DNA of 64,000 nucleotides. Origin: Flectonema sp. DT1601. Lineage: Eukaryota > Euglenozoa > Diplonemea > Diplonemida > Diplonemidae. Both the position numbers and the translations under genes were made by a program. The notes below the pieces were generated by a model. The model did not search any database. It was not told where the DNA came from and saw nothing but the letters and a program-made list of their open reading frames with translations. The stretch spans positions 248,001 to 312,000 of the forward strand of contig OZ025822.1 of the NCBI GenBank assembly GCA_964019425.1, given 5' to 3'. Shown here one piece after another: positions 21,386 through 31,120 of this stretch; within the stretch, counting starts at the first letter, position 1, and the number at the start of each line of letters is the position of its first letter.

Positions 21386-24300
21386 CTAATCATCGTCTGA
21401 GTCTTCGCTCGTTTGAATTTCAACTTTCCAATAATTAAACGAATTAAACTTTGGGTCATCACTAGACAACTCATCATTGACAGTAGTACTGAACATGTCT
21501 TTTTCTGTCTTTGAAGACAGCGGTAGACATTCCAGTAAATCATTAACAGGATCTGTTTTTTCATTTGATTTTTTATTATTATTATCTGCTGAAGGTGTCG
21601 CCAAGCAGTCAAGACTACCAAAGGCATTGCTGAACTCCTCATCAGCTCCATCACTGATTTTATATTTTGAAGTCACCTTATCACTCGCTGCCGGTGTTGG
21701 TAAGCAATCGGGAGTGAGTCCAAAATCATCACTCAGACCTAACGCGTTGCTGAACTCCTCACTAACTGAAGCCTCAACAGCATGCCCTGAAGAGGACGCG
21801 TTGTTGGTCGAGCTTGGTAAACAATCAGGGGTGAGTCCAAAATCATCACTACTCAGACCTAACGCGTTACTAAACTCCTCATCAACTGAAATACTTCCCT
21901 CAACACTATATTTAGAAGAAGAAGCTGTTGGTAAACAGTCAGGTGTCAAACTCAAGTCACCAAGTAGAGGATCTTGATGTTCAGTACCATTTGAAGATTT
22001 AATTTTAGAAGATGGAATCGGAATGTGTGAAAACCCTGCTTCAGGATCAGCAGGTGACACGATATCAACATCACTGTGTCCAGGATGTAGAGTTGCTGCA
22101 GCAGGTTGATGTGCTGCGTATTTATCAAAAACTGATGTGTGAGAGTCTCCTTCCATGTTGTCAACTGTTCTTGTTGGTGACGTAGATGGCAGCTCAGACC
22201 AGAATCTTCCTTTTTGAGGACTTCCTGGAGCATCACTAATAGTACCGAGTGAGTCAAACATATCAAAGTCAGCATCTGCATTGTTTGTCCCGCCACTCAC
22301 TTCTGCCTGAACTAGAGTACCATCACTTCCAATGCAGAGATCAGCCCCAAATACTTCCTGAGAGAATCCTTGGAATTCAGAGAAGTCGGAATCGTGTTTA
22401 GACTGCTGTTTTTGTTTTTTTTCGTAATTATTTAATGGATGTTGATCATCGTATTAGTCCCCCCCCCCCACACTATATAAATACATACCCCTTCTTCTTT
22501 AGACATGTCATCGTGATACCGTGAAATAGGACTTTGACGGAGAGCATACTTAGATTCAGGCGTGTTTGAATCTTCATTAGGAACGCCATCAGAATACGCC
22601 ACGTGTTCTGCTTCTGGTTCAGATTCTTCCTCATCTTCTTCACTTTCTTCTTCTCCTCTGCAACGAGGTCCAGGCCAGTTTGTTGACAACTGATTATCAA
22701 GTCTTTCAGATAGTCGTTGACAGTATGCTTCCCATCGGGGATTCTCAAGGAGCGCTGTAAGAGTTGCTTCTTGTTCAGGTGGTAACGGGTAACCAATAGT
22801 CTGTTGTGTGGTTGTATTTTTATTTTATTTTCCACTATCGATCACTGGAAAAAAAAAAGAAAAATGAGAGAAGAGAGAGAGAGAGACATACCCGCGTCAC
22901 GATCTCACTAATCGCTGTTATTGAGCCCATATATCCTTTAGTTGGTTTTCCTTCTTTTATATTCTGTTCATTGTCGTCATTGCAACGTATAATAAATTCA
23001 GTTAGTTGAAAGTCAACCAGTAGGATCGCAACAAATCCCAAGTTAGAAGTTTTTATTATCTCCTGAATAATCCAATGAAGGATACTATTGCTGTCGTATT
23101 TATGAAACAATGAAAGAGACTCAGCCATGACACCTGAAGTGATTAGCGCATTGAGCGCTTCATCTAAACCTGTTTGAGCAACTGCTAACATCATTTCAGC
23201 TACTTTGATTCTTGCTGCTCCCAAGGGTTGATATGGTTCTCTTTGGGGGGGTTGATCATCACTTTCAGGATCCGTTTTTTTTGTATCCGTTAATCCCCAT
23301 GACATTGGAATCGAGTCCATTGGTCCAGGTTTTTGTAATATTTCACAAAACTTTGGCATTGCTTGCAGAATAGGTTGCAAACTACGTAAAAACTGTTCAT
23401 CTATTGCAGCTTCCGACGTGTCCGTTGGTGAGTACTCTTGCGCGATAGACTGCAGTCGCTCAGTTAGCGAAATGATATAAAGCGCACCTTCTTGGAATAA
23501 AGTTGAGTTTCCAGACAATTCTTGAGCCTTTAACATCAATGAAATGATTTGATTTGTAATAGTCGGTGATATTAAGTAGCTTACGTAAGGAACTAGAGCT
23601 CTAAATTGAAAACGTTTGATCAAGTCGGACAGGAATTGAAATCCTGCGATGCAAGCCTCTTCGTCTTCTTGTCCTTCATAATCTGGATTTTCTGATTTTC
23701 GTGAAATCAATGCTATTATTTCAGTGAAGACACCCGCATCAATCCACCACTGCGAATGTTTATTAGCCGTGTCTTGATCGACAGGGATGGGGGCCTCTAA
23801 AGAGGTTGTGTCTAGCAACCGACCCCCTAAAATATTTCCCACAAGATCACCAATTGGAGGTGTCACGATATGCCTTACTAGTTTCTTAACAGTTTCATGG
23901 TCATGAACGAATGTTATGAAATTCTGAGGATACATTTTCATAACTTTGAAGATAGTTTCCGTCAGTTTCAATGCCAACCACGGGTTTAGTTCATCTGCGT
24001 CAACGAATTTAAATAACTTATTTCTCAATTCTTGATTTGCCATTAACTCGGTACTAATACCTGTTATGTCAGCACTCAATACTTCCGCAGCGAGGTATGC
24101 ATATCGATACCGTGCAGGCAACTCATCAGTACTTGTTGTTGTATTAAACATTTTTCTACTTTCCGTATAATCTTCTTTCGTGAATGGCGTTAGAGTATAA
24201 GAGATCAGCCTTTCAATAGTGGATGGCTCTGATAAAAATTCTCTTGTTGCGACTAACCTTAAAAGTATCATCACATCAGGTGAGTCAAACAACTCTTCGA

Positions 24301-24409
24301 GATTCATCTCTTCACCTAAATTCATCTCGTTTAGGTAAAGTTGATCTGCTGACTGCCTCGTATGGCAGGGCTGCTGGCCTTGGTTGGGAGCTCTCCCAGA
24401 CGACTCCAT
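21386..24409 (-). CDS. SAPS-domain protein, regulatory subunit of PP6/Sit4-type phosphatase, three exons
   Basis: Exons 22892-24409, 22489-22800 and 21386-22405 join in phase 0 across introns of 91 and 83 bp, both with GTATGT donors and ACAG acceptors; total 949 residues. The first 500 residues match the SAPS alpha-solenoid (FDSPDVMILLRLVATREFL, LNPWLALKLTETIFKV, TPPIGDLVGNILGG, later LLVDFQLTEFIIRCN and KGYMGSITAISEIV). SAPS proteins bind Sit4/PP6 catalytic subunits and steer them to substrates. The C-terminal 440 residues are acidic and low complexity, with imperfect repeats of EEFSNALGLSDDFGLTPDCL. The start is the ATG at 24409: the acceptor tract ttttcctcctcacag ends six bases upstream, so an in-frame ATG at 24448 lies before the acceptor and is excluded. 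Confidence 0.9.
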
Positions 24410-24862
24410 GGCTCCCTGTGAGGAGGAAAAAAAAGTTTTTTTTTCCATTTTTTTTATTCAAGACTAACATAACAAATTGCACACTCTTTCATGAAACATA
24501 TATCATTCTGTATTAGGAAAGTGTGTTTGTTTAATTTTATTTTATTTTTATTTTTTCAAAAAAAAAAAATAAATAAATAAATAATTTCTAAACGTAATCG
24601 TAACAAGAACTGTTCTAATCTAATAACAAGTAAATGTGATACAACACACATAAGAAGAAATGTCATGTTTCGATATTCCAACTTGAATTGAATCTTCCAA
24701 CAGACTTACAGGGAAGTGAGTGAAATGGGGAAAGCAACAGCCAATCAGTAAATGATACAAAAGATTTAAAAAGGCCTTCACCTCAACCACAAAGCAATGG
24801 GGTGAGGGACTGACTGACTGACCGGGATAGGCATCCCAGAACCATCTGGAAGATAGCAGCGA

Positions 24863-26884
24863 CTATTGCTTTCCAACAGACTTTTCTTTAACATAATTAT
24901 CAAGCATACTCGTAATAGATAAGACTGCTGACTCAAGTTGATCAGGCTGAGGTAATGTTGGATCAGGTGATACAGAGTGACATGGTATGAGAGACGAGGA
25001 TTCTGAACGTCTAACATGATGATGACCTGACTTCCTAACCAAATCGAGTTCTATTTCTACTCGTTTCTCAAAACTCTTTTCCTTCTCTCGAAGTAATTCA
25101 TGTCTTTGACGAAGTCTGTCAAACTCTCGTTCTAAGTGGAGGGTGCGCTGTCGGTTTGAAGCTTCTGCTTCGACAGTCAACGATTCACGTTTTTCAATTT
25201 CTATCCTCATTCCTGATATCTTATCCATTCTACTCAGTACTCTTGCTGCTTCATCTTCGATTCTTCGTACAGCTACTTCACGACTACTGACAGCGACCAT
25301 CTCCTCATTAAGACGTACCTGTAATGATGACATTTCTTCTTCTTTTGTACAAACATCTTTAAGTCTTTCTAAAACATCAAAACGCTGAGCTTCTAACGAA
25401 CGATGTTCTATTTCTCGACGAAGGAATGTTGACCATCGGGTTTCTTTATCACGCATTGCTGTCTCACGAGCACGTAGCTCATCTTCTGAACATGGTGGAG
25501 TTGTTGTGATGATGTTTGGTATGATGTTTGATAAGATTCTTTTTACTTGAAGTGAATTCTGATGTAAAGACGTTCTAATACTTTCTAACTCATGTTCCCA
25601 AGCTTCAAGTGCTGATATTTGATCAGCGATTGCCTGTGGACTCGCTAAGGAAGTATCTCTCATTAACACTTTCCTCTCTCGATGATGTAAACGTCTGCTA
25701 AGCCGTTCATCAAGTTCGTCAAGCAGCTTACTTTCTGCTGCATTCGCAGCCTTAACCAACACCTCAGAAAGCTCATTTATATCTTGAATCACTTTGGTGG
25801 ATTCCGCTATTCTTTTTTCTGCTTCTGCTACTGCTGATTCCTTACCTCGAAGGGTTGCTTCCCATTCTTTTAACATTCCTTCTTTTCTCTTTATTGTGGT
25901 CCACATTGCAGTTGCGTGTTCAGACTTTCCCTGTGCTTCTTCAGCTAATTGTTGAAGTTTTCTAAGTGAAATGGAAGAATGCAAAGATGTTGTTTGTTCC
26001 ATGAGAATATTCTCATCCATCGAAGTTGTTTGGTTTTTAACATCTGGAGCTGTTTGTGTTGCAGTACTCCTTCCGGGTTTTGATAATGGTTGTGGAGGTA
26101 GTGGTGGTGGTTGTTGATCAGTCTCTGTTGATATCTCTCTTGTTGAAGCTTTCTTTAATCTCATCAGTCCATCATTTTGTTTTGCTAGTCTTGCGACTGT
26201 CACTTCACGACATTGAACAGCCCTCTCACGTTCTGAGTGTTTTTGTTCGATTTCAGACAGAGCTGACTCACGAGATTCAAAGTCGCCTTTCGTAGTTGCG
26301 AGTTGTTCTTCTTTATTCTTTACTTCTTCTTCTCTAGTCCTTACAGACTCTAATTGTTCTTGCATGAGTTGACTTTGTAAGTCGAGCATTTTGTGTACTT
26401 TTTTCAACTCTAAATCTTTCTCTTCCCATTGATGAGTTTCAGATCTCATCTTCTCTTCGAGTGTCCTGTTCTCAGATCGGAGTTTGTCTTCCAATTGTTT
26501 GTACTCGTCGGTAACTTCAGCGAATTTTTGTCGAAGTTCTTGTTTCAAATTTTCGTATTTTTCTTTTTCAGACGAACTGTCAGAGCTTTCCTTCAGAACT
26601 GTTGGTTCCTTCACTGCAGAATATGCTGGCGGAGGTTTACTGTCAGCTAATTCCTCACTCTCACTACTGAGAATGGTATTGTACGGAGGTGTTGCTGTGG
26701 TACTTTCTACTACTTCTTCACCATCACTTTTCCCTCCACTTGAAACCGCAACTGACTGTTGCATTGGATTGTACGGAGGTGCTGGTGGTGGTGACGTAGA
26801 AGTCTGCCTCATCTCAAAATCAAACAACGGCGGGTTCGGTGAAACCGAAGAGCGAGTGCTGGACTGGGAGACCCCATCCATCAT
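24863..26884 (-). CDS. Long coiled-coil protein with proline-rich N-terminus
   Basis: A 673-residue protein. Residues 1-95 are Ser/Pro-rich with repeated aromatic proline motifs (PPPAPPYNP, ATPPYNT, PPPAYSA); PPAY fits the PPxY consensus for WW domains. From about residue 105 to 620 the sequence is heptad-rich and highly charged (LKQELRQKFAEV, LEDKLRSENRTLEEKMRSE, VRTREEEVKNKEEQL), broken by a Pro-rich linker near 260. It resembles centrosomal and flagellar coiled-coil proteins in general, but no orthologue can be named. The two leading ATGs (26884 and 26881) lie just after the acceptor ttctcatcag at 26891-26892. Confidence 0.75.
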   Translation of the reverse strand: MMDGVSQSSTRSSVSPNPPLFDFEMRQTSTSPPPAPPYNPMQQSVAVSSGGKSDGEEVVESTTATPPYNTILSSESEELADSKPPPAYSAVKEPTVLKESSDSSSEKEKYENLKQELRQKFAEVTDEYKQLEDKLRSENRTLEEKMRSETHQWEEKDLELKKVHKMLDLQSQLMQEQLESVRTREEEVKNKEEQLATTKGDFESRESALSEIEQKHSERERAVQCREVTVARLAKQNDGLMRLKKASTREISTETDQQPPPLPPQPLSKPGRSTATQTAPDVKNQTTSMDENILMEQTTSLHSSISLRKLQQLAEEAQGKSEHATAMWTTIKRKEGMLKEWEATLRGKESAVAEAEKRIAESTKVIQDINELSEVLVKAANAAESKLLDELDERLSRRLHHRERKVLMRDTSLASPQAIADQISALEAWEHELESIRTSLHQNSLQVKRILSNIIPNIITTTPPCSEDELRARETAMRDKETRWSTFLRREIEHRSLEAQRFDVLERLKDVCTKEEEMSSLQVRLNEEMVAVSSREVAVRRIEDEAARVLSRMDKISGMRIEIEKRESLTVEAEASNRQRTLHLEREFDRLRQRHELLREKEKSFEKRVEIELDLVRKSGHHHVRRSESSSLIPCHSVSPDPTLPQPDQLESAVLSITSMLDNYVKEKSVGKQ

Positions 26885-27249
26885 ATATTTCTGATGAGAA
26901 AGTGAGTGTTGATGATATTTATTTTTATTAAAATGGTTTATTCATTCTAATCGTTATTTTCATATTTTATCTTCAAAAACAAGTACCTGAATCAAATAAA
27001 AAAAGAAAACCGAATAAACAATTGCTATCGACATAAAATAAATATTTACTATTCAGTCTCAGGAACTAACTAACAATAAGTTCACAACAGACAGTAAGTT
27101 CTGTTTTGTTTGAAACTGGTTCTATAAGAAGACTATGCACATTACATGCAAAAAAAAGAAACAGGAGTTTCCTCACTTCCTGTGTATTGGCATCTCTTAT
27201 TTTTGTGGTTATTTTTCTAGTGGTCCAAACTTCTGTTAGACAAACATCA

Positions 27250-28241
27250 TCAAAGATATGAAAAATCTGTTGCGGCGTCAACCCCTTGGAACTCTTCGAG
27301 GGCAATTTCCGATTGAGTTGCGCCTTCTTCTCTCATTGTCGCGTGTCCAATAATTACAACAATCGACGTCGTGACTAACCAAAAAACAGTACTCGAACCT
27401 CCACTTATGTAAAACAATAAAAACGTAATTACTGACAGCCCAACATACGCCTCAATAGGTCGGAGGATACGACCTCCCGGGAGGGTAATGGTTATTTCAC
27501 CGTGATTAGATACTTCAAAGTAAGCCTTCCAAGCAGCAGCTGAAATCAACATAGACACAGCAAATGCTACATTGCTCAGAATGGTCCAGAGGGTGATTAA
27601 TCCCATTATTATTAAGTAGTTGGATTTGAAAAATACTAAGTTGATTCTTGCTCTTTTCAATGCGTCCATCTGTTTAGAAAGTTTTTTTTTTTTTTTTTTT
27701 TTTTTTAAAGATAACACTATTTCATCGTCGGTACAGGGGGGTGAAACTTTGACAATGTAAAAAAAAGTAATAACTTTAGGTATTCAAAACAAAATTAATA
27801 TCAAGTACTTGACTGAAAAATATTTGTAGTTGTTAATCAGAAATCGGGGAAAAGAAAAAAAAAGACATACCTTCGAAGGAGCATTAAATTTCGTTGGATC
27901 AGCAAACGCCTTCCAACCACGAAGTCCTCTCCAACTGTGTGGGTTATTTTTAATTGAATTTAGCTCAAAGAAATGGAGGAGGGGGAGGTGACGAGGAGGG
28001 AAGTTTCTACAAACCTGGACTCTGCTATCGCTCTTGCCTGTATTACTAATTGCAATACTCTCTCCTTGAAACCTTGTTGTCCAGCAGGTTTACTCTCCCC
28101 TTCCCCCTCATCTTCTGCACCAGCAATAAATTGTAACTTATCAGCATTACTCCTATGTACAAGAGGCTGGTTAGAGTTTAAAGGAGCAGGAGAAATTGCA
28201 ATCTCCGTATGCTGTGGTGCCGGGGTGCCGTCTTCACTCAT
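27250..28241 (-). CDS. PRA1-family protein (prenylated Rab acceptor), three exons
   Basis: Exons 28015-28241, 27871-27934 and 27250-27669 join in frame across introns of 80 bp (GTTTGT donor) and 201 bp (GTATGT donor), giving 236 residues. The junctions produce SSWRGLRGWKAFADPTKFNAP, the R-W-x-F-x-x-P region of PRA1 proteins, then ARINLVFFKSNYLIIMG, the conserved R-x-N-x-x-x-F-x-x-N-Y signature. Two pairs of hydrophobic segments follow (WTILSNVAFAVSMLISAA; VGLSVITFLLFYI and VFWLVTTSIVVIIG). PRA1/YIP3 proteins sit in Golgi and ER membranes and act on prenylated Rab GTPases. The first ATG after the acceptor ttacaacag (28254-28255) is at 28241. The satellite array begins about 100 bp upstream. 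Confidence 0.85.
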
Positions 28242-28342
28242 ATTGGCTATCACCTGTTGTAAATAAATATCATTTTCTCTAACTAAATCAACAGAGCTCC
28301 GAGGTAGTCATCAGCTCAAGTCCAAACAATAATAAATTACAG

Positions 28343-30370
28343 TCTCAACTTCTGCCATTACCACAAGCTGATTAACAGGCAGCAGGTGGGTACATTTGAA
28401 GTTTCTAAAACGAAGACGATAATCAGAAAAGCGGATTGTCTGCGAGAAAGTATCGACGTGGGCGACGACAATAAACAACTAACGTGAAAAGTTAAGGTCT
28501 CAACTTCTGCCATTACCACAAGCTGACTAACAGGCAGCAGGTGGGTACATTTGAAGTTTCTACAACGAAGACAGTAATGTCAGAGAAGAGGGAAGTCTGC
28601 GGGAAAGTATCGACGTAGACAAACAATCAACGTGCGAAGCTAAATTCTCAACTTCTGCCATTACCACAAGCTGATTAACAGGCAGCAGGTGGGTACATTT
28701 GAAGTTTCTACAACGAAGACGATAATCAGAGAAGCGGATATTCTATGGGGGAAAGTTTCGACGTAGACAAGCAATCAACGAAGTCAAGGTCTCAACTTCT
28801 GCCATTACCACAAGCTGATAACAGGCAGCAGGTGGGTACATTTGAAGTTTCTACAACGAAGACAGTAATGTCAGAGAAGAGGGAAGTCTGCGGGAAAGTA
28901 TCGACGTAGACAAACAATCAACGTGCGAAGCTAAATTCTCAACTTCTGCCATTACCACAAGCTGATAACAGGCAGCAGGTGGGTACATTTGAAGTTTCTA
29001 AAACGAAGACGATAATCAGAAAAGCGGATTGTCTGCGAGAAAGTATCGACGTGGGCGACGACAATAAACAACTAACGTGAAAAGTTAAGGTCTCAACTTC
29101 TGCCATTACCACAAGCTGACTAACAGGCAGCAGGTGGGTACATTTGAAGTTTCTACAACGAAGACAGTAATGTCAGAGAAGAGGGAAGTCTGCGGGAAAG
29201 TATCGACGTAGACAAACAATCAACGTGCGAAGCTAAATTCTCAACTTCTGCCATTACCACAAGCTGATTAACAGGCAGCAGGTGGGTACATTTGAAGTTT
29301 CTACAACGAAGACGATAATCAGAGAAGCGGATATTCTATGGGGGAAAGTTTCGACGTAGACAAGCAATCAACGAAGTCAAGGTCTCAACTTCTGCCATTA
29401 CCACAAGCTGATAACAGGCAGCAGGTGGGTACATTTGAAGTTTCTACAACGAAGACAGTAATGTCAGAGAAGAGGGAAGTCTGCGGGAAAGTATCGACGT
29501 AGACAAACAATCAACGTGCGAAGCTAAATTCTCAACTTCTGCCATTACCACAAGCTGATAACAGGCAGCAGGTGGGTACATTTGAAGTTTCTAAAACGAA
29601 GACGATAATCAGAAAAGCGGATTGTCTGCGAGAAAGTATCGACGTGGGCGACGACAATAAACAACTAACGTGAAAAGTTAAGGTCTCAACTTCTGCCATT
29701 ACCACAAGCTGACTAACAGGCAGCAGGTGGGTACATTTGAAGTTTCTACAACGAAGACAGTAATGTCAGAGAAGAGGGAAGTCTGCGGGAAAGTATCGAC
29801 GTAGACAAACAATCAACGTGCGAAGCTAAATTCTCAACTTCTGCCATTACCACAAGCTGACTAACAGGCAGCAGGTGGGTACATTTGAAGTTTCTACAAC
29901 GAAGACAGTAATGTCAGAGAAGAGGGAAGTCTGCGGGAAAGTATCGACGTAGACAAACAATCAACGTGCGAAGCTAAATTCTCAACTTCTGCCATTACCA
30001 CAAGCTGATAACAGGCAGCAGGTGGGTACATTTGAAGTTTCTAAAACGAAGACGATAATCAGAAAAGCGGATTGTCTGCGAGAAAGTATCGACGTGGGCG
30101 ACGACAATAAACAACTAACGTGAAAAGTTAAGGTCTCAACTTCTGCCATTACCACAAGCTGACTAACAGGCAGCAGGTGGGTACATTTGAAGTTTCTACA
30201 ACGAAGACAGTAATGTCAGAGAAGAGGGAAGTCTGCGGGAAAGTATCGACGTAGACAAACAATCAACGTGCGAAGCTAAATTCTCAACTTCTGCCATTAC
30301 CACAAGCTGACTAACAGGCAGCAGGTGGGTACATTTGAAGTTTCTACAAAGACGATAACGAAGAAGGATA
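28343..30370. repeat. Satellite array with higher-order structure (14 cores, 144-155 bp monomers)
   Basis: Fourteen copies of a nearly invariant core (tctcaacttctgccattacc through gtacatttgaagtttcta, about 75 bp) start at 28343, 28498, 28646, 28790, 28937, 29091, 29239, 29383, 29530, 29684, 29832, 29980, 30134 and 30282. The spacers between them are of three kinds: A (154-155 bp period, cgataatcagaaaagcgg), B (147-148 bp, cagtaatgtcagagaagagg) and C (144 bp, atattctatggggg). Their order is A B C B A B C B A B B A B. The core contains inverted repeats (AACTTC/GAAGTT and CTGCC/GGCAG). Read on the minus strand, each core has a pyrimidine-rich stretch ending in CAG, nine bases, then ATGGCAGAAGTTGAG. 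The array lies upstream of PRA1 within the transcribed cluster. Confidence 0.97.
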
Positions 30371-31120
30371 ATCTCCCCATTTCTCATTATATTTAATTTA
30401 ATAGAGAACCTGTTGTGAAATTAATGAGGTCTACTTACTTTACGTGTTGAAAAGGGTTTTATTTTATAATTGAAAAGTCTTCAAACACAAAATCCGTTTG
30501 TTGTAGAAACAACTACACACGTCTGTGATGTCTCAACCAGTCAATCTGTTCATCGTTAAGCGTTCGTAACTCCCATCACTGAGAACAAACAGAAGAAAAC
30601 AGACTTCATTATTTTTCTTTTTTACTTTTGTGTTATAAATAACAATCTAAAAAGGAAAATAAATAAATATTATTACACATCATCAACGGGACGCTATTAC
30701 TTTATTACGGCGACACGTTGTCCACAAGGTGTCGAACTCTAGGCATTTGTATTTGTCGGAGACCCGTTCCCATACATATGGAGGGGCCTTTCGTTGTGTG
30801 GCGTCCATAACCGTAATTCTTTAGACGCCGAAATTGAAAATGCTGATGATAAAAAATTTCGTGTCACCAACACTACACCAACATGCATCTGAGAATCCAC
30901 AGCCCTGGAGTGACACCAGAACCCAAAAATAATTTATCATTTCGTTACATTATTCTTCTGTAAAAGATAACTAAAGATTCTACTCATCAGAAAACAATTG
31001 AAAGAAGAGAAAAAAAATAAATAGTTTCCCAGGACGATAGTCAGCTGGAAACTCGATACAATTATTTGTTGTAATAAAAAATAAAATAAAAACGATATCC
31101 AGGGTCCCTGTTTAAGAGGT
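30371..31120. other. Intergenic region with a hairpin-rich block
   Basis: The array ends abruptly near 30370. Between about 30710 and 30920 there are three short inverted repeats: CGACAC/GTGTCG (30711-30734), GGCGTC/GACGCC (30800-30830) and GTGTCAC/GTGACAC (30861-30916). A box-C-like TGATGA and a box-D-like CTGA lie between them. The 3' end of the GH51-like gene lies to the right. No protein-coding signal. Confidence 0.4.

Noticed and set aside
24410-24448. Start of the SAPS protein at the upstream in-frame ATG (24448)
   Set aside because: The trans-splice acceptor AG at 24416-24417 lies between that ATG and the one at 24409, so the upstream ATG would not be in the mRNA.
28343-30370. CRISPR array
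   Set aside because: Repeats are about 75 bp with only three spacer types that recur in order, in a eukaryotic genome with no cas genes. It is a satellite.
30196-30387. Independent small gene at the right end of the satellite
   Set aside because: It is the B-monomer frame (MAEVENLASHVDC...) extended through the terminal partial monomer; better treated as part of the array.
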